A stretch of 64,000 nt of DNA. Origin: Pardosa pseudoannulata. Taxonomy: Eukaryota > Arthropoda > Arachnida > Araneae > Lycosidae. Below the pieces are notes generated by a model. The model was not told the DNA's origin, made no database searches, and saw only the letters and a program-made list of their open reading frames with translations. The position numbers were made by a program, and so were the translations under genes. Below are positions 22,782 to 33,794 of this stretch, in pieces. Location: assembly GCA_032207245.1 (NCBI GenBank), contig CM063500.1, positions 72,741,019 to 72,805,018 of the forward strand, given 5' to 3'. The first letter of the stretch is position 1. Each line of letters begins with the position of its first letter.

Positions 22782-23661
22782 CATAAAATAGTTTGGGTAG
22801 TTTATAAAGTTACTGAACCATTGTGCCCCTCACATAACATGCTACTTTGCCTGACAGACTTATTTATACAATTATAAAATGAAAGTCGTACTATAACATC
22901 CACATTAATTTTAATATAGATAACATAGATCCATATCAATTTTAATATAGATTAAATCATATAGATTCAATTTCCACAGATTACATTTAAAAGAGGAAGT
23001 GCAGAGTTAAGTGTATTAACAGTTCTAAATACAATGTTTCCGCATTTTAATGATTAACATTTCCATTAAAAATTATCGATACATAGTGCAGATTCCATTC
23101 ATAATAGTAGGTACACTACTAGATGCTGTAACTATCATAAATAGAAAATGTCAACTTTCTACGTCGTAAGTTATTAGGTATAATTACGTACACTTAATAA
23201 CACTTAAGATATCAGTCTGTATAGAATCAAACTTGAACTTTGTATTGCTTCATTAATTAGAATATTACACGTGTATAAGATTTTGATAAGTTGTAACAAA
23301 AGTTATATTAAAGTAATTTTTGTATCAAAACAAGGTTTTGTTTTTCTTTGCTTATGATTCAATCCTTATCAAAACGTAAAATTAAAATGCCTATGGTATC
23401 GTAAAATATGATAAGCTATTGAAGGTAGTAATATAAGAATGTGGGCGATTTTAATCTTAAATAACAATGAACACAATCTTCAAACAAACACGTAAACAAT
23501 GTTTACATTATACTTGTGGCATCACCTAGAATGTCACGTGATCAGTTGTGAAAACGAGCTTGTTTATAATTAGCTGCTAGGTTAAGTTCTAATCTCGGTT
23601 GCAAGTTCGGTGCAGGAATTTGCAATTCGTTGCTCGGACCTGTTAAATCATTAAATTAAAA
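22782..23661. other. No gene seen
   Basis: AT-rich with a palindromic TCACGTGA at about 23534, but no shared repeat and no coding similarity. Confidence 0.6.
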
Positions 23662-24401
23662 CTAGCATATAACCCGCCATATGATGTGATCAGTAAAGTT
23701 TTTAACTTTTCAGAATTGTAAAGAACCCTATGAGGCAGATTAAAAAAAATGGTTTTATGTCCAAGAATTATCTCGTACACGCTCAATAAAGTGTATCTTC
23801 ATAATCCTTTAAAGTCCCGAAATTAACGTTAGCTTCTTACTTGAGTCTCAGTAATTAATGGAAGTCAAAGAATGAAACTATCACTACACTCTGGAGGTAG
23901 ATAGAATTTGTTAATACCGGTGATAAAAGTTTCATTGCAATAAACAATCGATAATTGAATTTAAAATTATCACGTATGTACCTAATCTGTTATTTAAGCC
24001 AAATATAAAAAAAAGTTATTTACGTAATATCTAAGTTCAGTGCTAAAAAGCATGAAAATAATGCAGACTATATTTAAATAACTTAAAATAAATAATTAAA
24101 TGAGGTAGTTAATGAAATGACGTCATAATACTAAAAAAATGTTATTTTTACCCATTTAAATTTACCAATTTATCACTTAATCTCCTGCTCTTAACCGGGG
24201 ACAATAGAGCTTGAAATAATGGTTTTAAACGCTCTAAAAGGGGAGGAAGGAGTGGATTTTGAATGTTTTCTAACTCGCTTTGAATTTTGCTAACCCTAAC
24301 TCATCAAAAATCCAATATGGATGCCTCTATCCATTCCAGGTTCAACCGCTCCATAAATTCGGACAGACGGACAGGTAACTTAGGCTATTATTATATAGGG
24401 A
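23662..24401 (-). mobile_element. Non-autonomous Helitron
   Basis: On the minus strand it begins TCCCTATATAATAATAGCC after an A and ends in CTAG before a T, with an imperfect CATATG-centred hairpin 10 nt from the end. It is a 740-bp full-length copy with a single, unexpanded version of the minisatellite segment. Confidence 0.88.
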
Positions 24402-24816
24402 TAAAAATAAGATTGCAATATCAAGAGTATATATCCTCTTCACTGCCAGCTATATAAAAATTGCATAAATATAATTTTTTTTTCCTACGTGGACCTATAT
24501 AAGTATCCCTCTCAAATGCACAAAATGCACGTTTAAATCTAAAAAACTATTTTAACACAAATTTTAAACAATTTTTAATTAGAACACATTATTTATAGGA
24601 CTTAAAAACCATTAAAAACAAATGAAATTTAATTATTTTTACGAGCACGCTGTTTCGACGCAATTTCTTACGAATTCAGAATAACAAATATTCCAGAAGA
24701 ACTTTTGATTGTTGTTGCAATTTATTGGTATCAGTGAGAAACTTAGACATCCTCGCATGTGTACCTAAGTTGTTAACTACCATTTTTTTCAACAGGATTA
24801 TTTTTCAGAAGAAAGA

Positions 24817-24844
24817 GTCGAGGTCCACATATGTGGACCTCGAC
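24817..24844. repeat. 28-bp perfect palindrome
   Basis: The half-site GTCGAGGTCCACAT is followed immediately by its exact reverse complement with no spacer. It sits just inside the right inverted terminus of the 24431-25047 element. Confidence 0.95.
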
Positions 24845-24854
24845 TGGTAGTGAA

Positions 24855-25024
24855 TGGTTGGGAGCGCTACGGTCTACTGTTTTGCACACGAGGGCTAATG
24901 AGACCGGGACCTACAGTTTAAAGCCTATTCCGAACGGCTACAAACATCCATGCCAGCAGCGGGATTCGAACACACGAACTCCGGTTCCGAAGAGCAGCGC
25001 TCTACCATTCGGCCATCGTTCGGC
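24855..25024 (-). mobile_element. SINE family A
   Basis: The flanking 15-bp duplication TCGACTGGTAGTGAA (24840-24854 and 25025-25039) is perfect. The insertion is within the right end of the 24431-25047 element, so the SINE is younger. Confidence 0.93.
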
Positions 25025-25136
25025 TCGACTGGTAGTGAAGAGGATATAGTTAGAAAAATATAGACAACTTGAATGGAATTATTTTGTTTCTTACCTGTCA
25101 AGGTTTCTTATGCGACAAATTGATTTTTATTATATG

Positions 25137-25338
25137 ACAAATTGATAAATTTAATCGCTTGCTTTTAACCGAGGAGAATAGGGCTTGAAATGTCATTAAA
25201 TGCTAGAAAAGGGGGAAGAGGTGGATTTCAAAAGTTGATCCTAACTCATATAGAATCCAATATGGATGCCTCTATCCATTCCAGGTACAACCTTCAAACA
25301 TTCGAGGACAAACGAACAGATAAGTTACTTATTAGGGA
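25137..25338 (-). mobile_element. Helitron 5' fragment
   Basis: It matches the first 200 bp of the Helitron family in reverse orientation, including AATCCAATATGGATGCCTCT. The 3' half is absent. Confidence 0.8.
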
Positions 25339-25587
25339 TTTTTTTCTCTAATACAGTCAAGGGAAATGACTGACTTCTCCAAATATCATTGTCATACGAA
25401 TAAAATAAAAGTTGACGCGTCAGTAGAATACCATTTAATTTGGCTCTATAGTGAACGTTTTTGTACAAACTCAGCGACAGAGCATTTTATTTTCGGATTT
25501 ACATTGTTATTTGACATTCAGGTCAATAGAATTCAATAAAACTTTTTATTACCCTCTTTCCAATAATCCCCGATCAATTTAGGCTAA

Positions 25588-25722
25588 GGGCTGGTCTCAC
25601 CAAAGTCGTTTATCGGCTAAACACGATTAACCTATGGCTCCAACCAATGGTGGGAAGCAATTCTCCGTTTAAACAGATTAATCGTGGTTAGCTGTTAAAC
25701 AACTTTGGCGAGACAGACCCTG
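25588..25722. mobile_element. Short MITE (family M1), uninterrupted
   Basis: The ends GGTCTCACCAAAGTCGTTTA and TTAAACAACTTTGGCGAGAC are inverted repeats. The centre reads CGATTAACCTATGGCTCCAA. This copy shows the uninterrupted state of the site that holds a 1.7-kb insertion in the copy at 30776. Confidence 0.85.
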
Positions 25723-25774
25723 AATGAGGTTGATATAGATTGATAGTGTACAATGATTTATTAAGTAATACAGT

Positions 25775-25945
25775 TTGGTTTGGAGCACTACGGTCTACTG
25801 TTTCGCACACGAGGGCTAATGAGACCGGGACCTACAGCTTAAAGCCGATTCCGACCGGCTACAAACAACCATGCCCGCAGCGGGATTCGAACCCGCTAAC
25901 TCTGGTTCCGATGAGCAGCGATCTACCATTCGGCCATCGTTCGGC
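25775..25945 (-). mobile_element. SINE family A in Tigger-type MITE terminus
   Basis: The perfect 13-bp duplication TAAGTAATACAGT (25762-25774 and 25946-25958) includes the TA target site and the first four bases of the Tigger-type MITE. The SINE therefore landed in the terminus of an existing MITE. Confidence 0.92.
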
Positions 25946-25954
25946 TAAGTAATA

Positions 25955-26343
25955 CAGTAGAACCTCGATTTACCGAGCTTCGATTAACCGAGGTTTCTGT
26001 TAACCAAGTCAAAAATTAAGTCTAATTTTTTTTTTCCTTTCCAAAATGAGCTTTGAAAAAATACACATTTTAGTTCGTTGTCCGTGTCCGTGTTATAGGC
26101 ACGTCTTCCCCACAAAAGCACTCAACTTACAAAAAATATTACACCCTTTTTAAATGTTATTAGCTGTGAAACATAAGTTCATATATGTTTATTTTTATGA
26201 TTTAATGAACGTTTTGTTTTTTCTTACTTTAAAAGTTAATTTGCAAGCACGGGATGTTTTTATACATGGTTTCTATTAACCGAGATTTCCGATATCCGAG
26301 GTACTAGCGGTCCCAATTACCTCGGATAATCGAGGTTCTACTG
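25955..26343 (+). mobile_element. Tigger/pogo-type MITE
   Basis: The ends CAGTAGAACCTCGATTTACC and GGATAATCGAGGTTCTACTG are inverted repeats flanked by TA (25953-25954 and 26344-26345). These are typical of non-autonomous Tigger/pogo (Tc1-mariner superfamily) elements. 389 bp, non-coding. Other copies lie at 34403 and 62410. Confidence 0.9.
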
Positions 26344-26712
26344 TACTGTAAAATAATATTATACTGCCCGGTGTTCGCCGAAGAGAATTCTTGACGTCTC
26401 AGAGACTTCAAAGTCTACCATCAATTCTCTGTATGTCAAGAGGTTATGGTATAGTATCGCTTTTTAAAAGTAAAGTTAGGTAATAAAGACCTTGGGAGCA
26501 AGCAACACGTGCACAAATGTGACCTTAGCAGGTGCTGACTAGGCGAAAGCTGAAAGTACTGAATTCGCGAGACTCCACGGGATGCCCATTTTAATTTAAT
26601 CAAACAGACAAGTTGATGAACGGTGCACTAACCCGTTCGCGACCAACGTCTCGTGAACGCAACGCAGTGATTCCACTCTTATGAGCTCAGTGTTGCTTCG
26701 GAGTGAAGAGCT
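26344..26712. other. No gene seen
   Basis: Moderately GC-rich DNA with a stretch (AAGTTGATGAACGGTGCACT) resembling one at about 28170. No element ends or coding similarity were identified. Confidence 0.45.
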
Positions 26713-26725
26713 CCGATTGATATGG

Positions 26726-27174
26726 TTAGTTGGTTAGTTAAAGTTCTACGGCGCAAGGTCCTATTTAGGACATAAGTGCCAAGCACAAGGTGTTTTTTCG
26801 TAAATACAACAAGACATAACAGAAAAATGCCCTAATCCGAAAACAGAACAGACTAAAACCAGCAAAGGTAAATCCGTACCAATCTAAAAAATTTATAAAA
26901 ATGTCTACTGTATAAATACTCAAGTACACAGGAAAGGTACGTAAAATGTAAAATGTTGAAACATTAGAAGGTAAAAGCTAAAAGCATAAAGCACAATAAA
27001 TAAATTTTAAAATTAAAAGTGGAAACGGGGGTTCATCCAATAAATCCCTTAAGTTAGGATGCCGTGTGCCAAAAAATAATGCATAGACAAGCTGTAAGTG
27101 TCTACAAGAGTATGTTTAAAATAGATAGCGATGACTGACAAAAAGAACATCGGGGTTTGAGTTCGTTTAAAAGG
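26726..27174 (-). mobile_element. Retroposon with AACC-type tail, unclassified
   Basis: The perfect 13-bp duplication CCGATTGATATGG (26713-26725 and 27175-27187) frames this 449-bp block. On the minus strand it ends with the tail AACTAACCAACTAACC after GCGCCGTAGAACTTT. There is no tRNA-like head. A 5'-truncated LINE 3' end is the simplest reading. The tail type is shared with SINE A, so this could be related to the LINE that mobilises those SINEs. Confidence 0.75.
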
Positions 27175-27187
27175 CCGATTGATATGG

Positions 27188-28355
27188 AAAGACAAGCGTT
27201 TCATATGCGTAATCGGAAAGTTTTATTTGAATTTTTAAATGCTACTAGATGGCGTAACTAGATGGGTTTTCACACCTGTTGACTCATATAGCATTTGACC
27301 TTCATGTACGAGTATTAGTTTCTGTTTTGGCCTCTGGATTTGATAAATTTATTGATGTAAACGAACTGATTCACAGCTCTTTAAAAGTGCACGTCTGGGT
27401 TGGGTTAAAGTTACATCTGCGTTTTTTATTGGGTTTTTCTTTTTGTAAGGAAAATATGGTGAAGTGCATCCAGCTGATTATTGCGGAAGTTGAAATATGT
27501 ATGGGTGTGTTTGTAGAAGCCTGGTGATATGGGGCGATATTACATTCAGTTTCATTTCATTAGCTATGGATACTTAACTGAGTGAAATAACTCAAATGAT
27601 GAATGAAAGTGATTCCTATTCTTGAATTAGTGATTCTAATGAGCATAATAAAGAAACCCAATCTAAAAATGCACTTTTCCGCATACGCTATATTTGTTTA
27701 TACGTTTTTTATTGTGGCTCTGCCAAAGAACATATTTTTAGAAATTTTGCGATTTCTGCATTTCAGTTGCGACACTGAAACAATTTTAATTTCGAATTTT
27801 ATTATATTCGGATTATTACTCAATTTTCTTTTTAAATTACATATAATATTGTTTTTGTAATTATATTTTTGCATGTATAGTATTTGACCTCTTGTGCATA
27901 GTTATAATTCTAGTTTTTTGCATATTTCAATCATTTCTATTGATGAAATATTTATATTAATACATATTAAGTAATAGCATCTTATATAAATAATTTGTAA
28001 AATTGCAGTAATATTAAAATGCTAATTTTATAGGAATTTTTTTTTATATATATATAAAATTAGGCTTAACTTCTTATATGCTCGGGCCAGTAGCGACGCT
28101 TCGTTTCAGAACGTTCCGTCCTGTGACTCCGTTTCATTCCCAGTTCGCTGTTCCAGAAGGGGTTAATCAGGCAAGTTAATGAACGATGCGTTACAGATGC
28201 AGTTTATAGGGATCACGCAAGACCAAAAGGTCAGAACTTATGGCCAACTGCAATTTGAAGGTGTTCCAATGGGAAATTGATGCAAGACCCTGCGATACAT
28301 CCGAGGGAGGATCCTAAATGCTCGTAGAAAGCAAATTACCCTCCAAATATTAGAT
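27188..28355. other. No intact gene; possible piggyBac fragment inside
   Basis: Apart from the fragment at 27599-27790, no repeat or gene was recognised. The 82-codon frame at 27279-27527 has no family resemblance. A GC-richer patch lies at 28080-28330. Confidence 0.5.
27599..27790 (+). pseudogene. Possible piggyBac transposase N-terminal fragment
   Basis: One frame starts MNESDSYS and continues with an acidic, serine-rich stretch. A neighbouring frame reads ALPKNIFLEILRFLHF at about 27718-27765. This resembles the conserved RF..I...LHF block of piggyBac transposases, and the order acidic region then this block is correct. The match is short and crosses frames. Confidence 0.35.
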
Positions 28356-28359
28356 TTAA

Positions 28360-28706
28360 CACATTGTATGCAAGACATGTACTAGTACGTTTTCTAACGA
28401 TTGATACTTGAGCACGGGTCACGGACTTGTACGGCTTAGTGTAACATGGTTTGTTTATGGGTACAAAAATAACGGTATATACAGGAAAACGGATCTCAAT
28501 GTTCTCGTCTACTACATAGATTCTGGAAAAATTTAGACAAATAAAAATTAGAGTTTACATCCGTCGATACGGAACCACAGAAATACGAAAAGTTTGTTTA
28601 AAAAATAATTTTCGATCTATTGAAATTTAACTGAATAACTATATTTAAGCGCAAAACGCCAGCTCCCGGTACAATACCGCTGCGAAATGTACTCGCGCAC
28701 AATGTG
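28360..28706. mobile_element. TTAA-flanked MITE (family T1), complete
   Basis: TTAA occurs at 28356-28359 and 28707-28710. Left end CACATTGTATGCAAGACATG and right end GTACTCGCGCACAATGTG are inverted. The right half matches the copy ending at 683. It is 347 bp without coding sequence. Confidence 0.8.
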
Positions 28707-28784
28707 TTAAAGAACTTTGAAAGTGACGGTCTTTCGTCATCAGTGATCAGCTGTCATTTTAAACAGTTCATAAAAAAAAGAATC

Positions 28785-28960
28785 TTCGTAATAATAGATA
28801 TGTTTGGTATCGCATGTAAACACAGTACTTTAAAGTGAAGTTTTATAACAGATTTATCTACCGCTATGATTTTAGTCTATATGCCTGCAGAAAAAGTAAA
28901 TTCACCTTTGGAGTTGGAAAAAATTAGAAGACTTATAGGAGGAAAGATGTTAAATAACAA
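28785..28960. repeat. Diverged direct repeat, copy 1
   Basis: The blocks CTTCGTAATAA, AAACACAGTA, ATTTTAGTC and GTAAATT recur in order at 29839-30000. Class unknown. Confidence 0.5.
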
Positions 28961-29838
28961 ATAAATTTTGTAAATCATACATAAAATGGATTTGATGATA
29001 AATGTAAATATTAACACAAAAAAAACTAAGCTCCTATAAAAGAGACGCTAGGCGTTAAAATAGGGTCTCAGTGGTTTAACTTTTTCAAAATATTAATAAA
29101 GTTATACAAATTTCTGATATGCTGATAAATAAAAATTCAACATAATGTTTTTCTATTTAATTCATGGAGGTAACGACCTAACTCCTGTTCCTGTCTAGAA
29201 CAGGGGTGAAGCCTGTTCAAAGGCCCCACGATTGATGCCTCAACTGATGCCGGAGCAGTCCTTCGATGCCCGTAGATGCACGGCCCCGTTTCTCTCAACT
29301 CCGACCGAATAAGTCATGACTGGAGTCACCCTCTCTCCTATTTAGATAAATTAATCGTCAAATACTCTAGATTGTTTTATTCATTAAAGGCTGCTGCTTT
29401 AGTACTATCCTGAATGTGTAAGTATGAAATCTTAATGATTATAAGTAGTAAAAGGTTAAGTCTTTAGATTAAAGTATTAATCATTATTTTGGCCAAGCAC
29501 ATAATCTGGGTTAAAGCTATAGATAGCTCAGTGTTATGAGTATATGTAGTAAGCTATACGAACATTGTAACGATACCTTTTTCTATTCAATTCTCAGCAT
29601 ATAAAAAAAAATCCGCATTCAAAAATTCCTTGTTCTCTAATTAGATTATATTATTTGTGTCACTTATGGGTTGTATCACTTCACGGGCTTTTCTCTCGTA
29701 TCTGGTTTTATACTGCTATCCGTACGGTCTAAAAAATTTAAGATATAAACCTATATATACACAAGTGTATTAATATAAGTATAGTCTAATATTTTTTAAT
29801 TAAAAATAACCTATAACCATCTATAATAAACCCCCTTC
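28961..29838. other. No gene seen
   Basis: A GC-rich patch at 29168-29330 (for example GATGCCGGAGCAGTCC) stands out from the AT-rich surroundings. It shares nothing with other parts of the window. Confidence 0.5.
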
Positions 29839-30000
29839 GTAATAAGGCTTCATTTGGTGTCACAACAAACACAGTAATTAAAGTGGAGCTTTATTGTACA
29901 GCTATTTCTCATTTTAGTCGATGTTCCTGAAATAGGAGTAAATTTATGAGCAAACTTCGGGAAGTTTTAATAGAAATTGCAAATTCTTAAACAACTAATA
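29839..30000. repeat. Diverged direct repeat, copy 2
   Basis: Partner of 28785-28960 at an offset of about 1050 bp, with many substitutions and small gaps. Confidence 0.5.
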
Positions 30001-30775
30001 TTCGAAAAACCGGTAGATTACTTGTAGGACTGCTTTGCAAAAAGTAAACCGCGTTCCAAAAAAACGCGTAAAATTTGTATATACCAGTGTTTTCTTTTTC
30101 CGTCCCTAAAAAGGTATGCTGGGTATTATAGGGTTAACATCATGGATTCCTCCTATAGTTGCTTCTTATTAATCTCTAATCACCACTTACAGATATTTAT
30201 AATAGTTCTTATCACTTTTAAAGTACCGATCAATTTAATTTTATAATTTTACAATAATACATTTCAGACTGAAAACATCAGCTTATTCGGTCGTAAAACT
30301 AAACTCCTCGGCACAACATCCCCTAGGTGGGCAGGGTCTACGGTTCTAATCTGCTTCTGAGACCAAGGGTGCAAAGCATATGTTTCGGTTAGGTGGTCAA
30401 TCATACGCGGAATCTTGTTTAATTTCAAAGCATGCTTGGTCGGCATGCAGTTTATCTACCCACTGAAGGGATGAAAGGCCTATACATGGGTGAGTAAGTA
30501 AGAAAATATTTTCTGAGCACCCTACAAAATTATCTAAAAAAGTATATGCTAGTTATTTAAAATAAACACTATTCAGGTTAATTTCTGGATGCTAAAACTA
30601 GAGCTGGATGATATCAGATTTTTAATATTGTGGTTTATAGTTTACCAAATATCAATATGTTCTAATATATATCACCTTATTATAGAGTTGCAAATATAAG
30701 TGTGTTCTATGTAAAATAATACAAACACACACATCAATGTGCGTGTCGGTTATCTAGAAAACAAATATTTCTTAG
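30001..30775. other. No gene seen
   Basis: Contains GGTATTATAGGG followed by TTAA at about 30125, which could be a lone piggyBac-type right end with no partner found. A GC-richer block lies at 30264-30480. The minus-strand 60-codon frame in it has no family resemblance. Confidence 0.45.
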
Positions 30776-32591
30776 GGCCGGTCTCACCAAAGTCGTTTAA
30801 TGGCTAACCGCGTTTAAGAGGACACATCACCTTTAAACCTTCAAAAAATCAATTTTTTTTCCTTTTTTAGAATATTTGGAACTTTCTGAATCGTTTAAAA
30901 CAAACCCCATCGAAATATTCGAATTAGAACCTGTAAAACTATAACATAAAAAAGGAACATTGGCAGAATGGGGCATTTAAATCACCCACCTGGTGTTTGT
31001 TTATGTCTCTCCCTGCCGTTGTGTCATCACTTTTAACGTTGAAACAGTTTTAAGATTAATTACTAACTGCATGGGTTTTGCTAACTGTGTAGTGTATGCA
31101 GCAGGAGAGTATTAAACTGTTCTAATATAATTTAACAAAGGTAAACTAAAAAGTTCTATAATTTAAACTTTAATAGTGTTTTCTGTATATATAATGATTT
31201 TCATATTTGTACTCACTACAAAATATTCAGTTTTTCATTTATTTTTTTCCACATAAGATTATTAAATAGTATCAACAACAAAACAGCACTTAAATTTTTT
31301 ATTATATGAACTTATTAAGATTTTATAGGATTATATATGTAAATATTTGGTATGTCAGTTTTGTAATTTTGTATCATATTAGTGTAAAGATAATGAAATA
31401 CTTTAGAATATTAATAGCGGAAAATTAACCTCAGTGTTTTTTGTTTATAAAATGTCAATTTTATCTTCTATAATAAATAATTAAAAACATGTTTAAAGAT
31501 CTTAGCATGCCAGCTTTGCTCATAAAATGTTTAGGAGATTATAGACAGAATCCTGCTCTTTAATTTTGAAAGTATGCCTGAAAACTTCTGTCTGTGATTC
31601 AAATATTGTTCAAATAGTGGTAAATGATGAATGTTATGTATTAAATGATGGCCATGTTTGAACCAGTGTTATGTAAGAACTGTCTTAACAAAGTGGTAAT
31701 TATGCAAGAGTATTTACATATAACAGCGTTCAATAGATGATTCGTTGGGCTGAAATCATGGCTCAGATGCTTACGTTAGTGGCTTGCAAAGCAAGAAAAA
31801 GACATAAAATTGCTATAAAAGTAAAAATATTAGAAACAGAAGGGATAATGTATACATATAGGCAATTTTAAACCATTTTATCAAATGTTTTAATGGAAAT
31901 ATGAGGGAAATATTTAAGTTTTAAGTTTAAATGCATTTTACTCAAAATTATGTTTTTGAAACTTGCGCGCAAGCTAAAAAGAAAACTATTGCCCGTATGG
32001 ATCTATAATTTTCAAAGTATGTACTTTATAGTTCTACAATGAAACTGCCTACATTTTTGAAAGTTTTTTTTTTATTTTATGGGGTATTTATTGTATTTGA
32101 AATTTAATTTTTCAACGTTATTTTAGGTTTTTTGAAAATATATTCTCCTGGTGTAAAATTTCTGATAACTTTTAAATAGGTATAGAATAATACCTAATGT
32201 TTCTTGTTTATAAAAATGCAAAAATGATTGCTGAAATATAGTTTGTGTTGCTGTAAGTGTGCGCGCAGTGTGACGGCAAATTTTTAAAATTTTCAAAACA
32301 AGCACTTTTATTTTATTATATAAAACAAGTTCTGTTTTACCAGAAACAAATTAAATAAAAAAAAATAATTAACTAGATTCAAAGAACAAATGCTAAAAAC
32401 TTCCAAGTAATTTCCACAATAAGAAAAAGAGTTATGGCAAATCGAAAAGTAACAAAAATTCCCTATTTTTAAGTTGCTTAAAGGTGATGTGTCCCCTTAA
32501 CCGATGGTGCCAACCAATGGTGGGCCGCAATTCTGCGTTTAAACAGAGATTAATCGCGGTTAGCCGTTAAACGACTTTGGTGAGACCGGCC
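30776..32591. mobile_element. Short MITE (family M1) split by a TTAA element
   Basis: Ends GGCCGGTCTCACCAAAGTCG and CGACTTTGGTGAGACCGGCC are perfect inverted repeats. Its centre is interrupted exactly at TTAA by the element at 30818-32496. Joining the flanks gives the arrangement seen uninterrupted at 25588-25722. Confidence 0.9.
30818..32496. mobile_element. 1.7-kb TTAA element (family T4)
   Basis: TTAA lies at 30814-30817 and 32497-32500. Ends GAGGACACATCACCTTTAA and TTAAAGGTGATGTGTCCCC are inverted repeats of about 19 bp. The interior (1679 bp) is AT-rich with no transposase. TTAA duplication and short inverted ends fit a non-autonomous piggyBac-like element. Confidence 0.85.
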
Positions 32592-32714
32592 TTTAATCTG
32601 AATACATAACTTAAATTTTAACATATTACTGTTCTTCGGTAGAAAAAAGATTTGTGACCGCGTCAAAAAAGAAAAAAAGGTTAGAAAAGATATATAACTT
32701 TCCAATTATCTTTA

Positions 32715-32890
32715 CGGTTTTGGTTTGGAGCGCTACGGTCTACTGTTTTGCACACGAGGGTTAATGAGACCGGGTCCTACTGCTTAAAGCCGATTCCGAA
32801 CGGCTACGAACATCCATGCCATAGTGGGATTCGAACCCACGAACTCCGGTACCGACGATCAGCGCCCTAATCAATCGGCCATCGTTCGGC
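32715..32890 (-). mobile_element. SINE family A
   Basis: Perfect 13-bp duplication CCAATTATCTTTA (32702-32714 and 32891-32903). The complete tRNA-like head includes box B GGTTCGAATCC. Confidence 0.93.
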
Positions 32891-32903
32891 CCAATTATCT
32901 TTA

Positions 32904-33239
32904 AAATTCATTTATATATTTTATCTGAAGCAAAAGATTGTTTTAAAAATCTTATTTTTAATTTTCAGAAACAGATTTTTCTGAGAAAAAAAAAATTTGT
33001 TTTATAATTTTCAAAACTGATAAAAATTTTCGGAAAATTCCGAAATTTTCGGATCAGCATCACCCCTGCCTAAATTAGGTCGTAACTTACCTAAAATTTC
33101 ATTCACCCGTTTGACTCATTGCCACCATTGGGATTCTTTCCTGAAACCTAGATTTCAATCACCCTACCCTTTGAGTTGCTTACCCTCCTTAACTTCTCTC
33201 ATTCCAGCAGCATTCTCATTTCGGAGGATCAAATCTTAA
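32904..33239. other. No gene seen
   Basis: AT-rich sequence followed by a GC-richer patch (33060-33235). No shared repeat was recognised. Confidence 0.5.
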
Positions 33240-33352
33240 AGGCCCCTACACACTATGGTCCACTGCAAGCCATTACCACCGTCTGGAGGGGGTATGGCTT
33301 ATCGTGATTTATGGTGGCAGACGATAAAATAGCCTTGTAGGACGATGGCATG
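33240..33352. mobile_element. T2 MITE, left-end fragment
   Basis: TTAA (33236-33239) is followed by AGGCCCCTACACACTATGG and the first 110 bp of the T2 MITE. The copy then stops next to the flank repeat shared with 9672. Confidence 0.75.
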
Positions 33353-33353
33353 T

Positions 33354-33511
33354 TTAAGTATATACCGATAATTTACCTGTCTTACAATTTTTTACAAGAA
33401 AAATATATTTAACGCAAAGCTTGAGAGTACACAATGGTCTAGGTTTTTCTCTTCGGTAAGTAAACAAGCAAAATACATCGCTTGCGGAAAATAACGATTT
33501 TTACTGTCTTT
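33354..33511. repeat. Uninterrupted flank repeat
   Basis: Continuous version of the sequence that at 9672-9722 and 10503-10643 is separated by a 780-bp insertion. Confidence 0.75.
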
Positions 33512-33514
33512 TAA

Positions 33515-33790
33515 GGCTCCTCCACACTATGGTCCACTGCAAGCCATTGCCATCGTCTGGAGGGGTATGGCTTATCGAGGCCGATGGTGGCAGACGTTGG
33601 CTTCGGAGGCGGTTTTTCTCGAATGATAAAAGACAGTTAGATGCGCAACTAGTTAGTCCGCAGTAGACCCTAGGGACGAATTCACGCGCACGGCTCATTT
33701 AGTGGGCCAGCGTGTGGATGCAATCCGTGAACCATCATTCAAGGTCACCATCAGGAAGTGGTTAACAATTGGCCATGGTGTGGAGGTTAC
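33515..33790. mobile_element. TTAA-flanked MITE (family T2)
   Basis: TTAA (33511-33514) at left and ATAA, one mutation away, at right (33791-33794). Ends GGCTCCTCCACACTATGG and CCATGGTGTGGAGGTTAC are inverted. It is 276 bp with no SINE inside, so it gives the uninterrupted state for the copy at 10644. Confidence 0.8.
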
Positions 33791-33794
33791 ATAA

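Larger units (their letters stand above)
24431..25047. mobile_element. Terminal-inverted-repeat element with nested SINE
   Basis: Left end ATATCCTCTTCACTGCCAG (24431-24449) and right end CTGGTAGTGAAGAGGATAT (25029-25047) are inverted repeats matching at 18 of 19 positions. TA or TATA next to both ends may be the target site. Near the right end sits a 28-bp perfect palindrome (24817-24844). Without the SINE it is about 430 bp and non-coding. Confidence 0.65.

Noticed and set aside
27279..27527. 82-codon plus-strand frame
   Set aside because: No recognisable family, no signal for start or splicing, and located in repeat-rich DNA.
30264..30446. GC-richer block considered as another SINE
   Set aside because: No tRNA-like boxes, tail or target-site duplication could be identified, and no second copy in the window.
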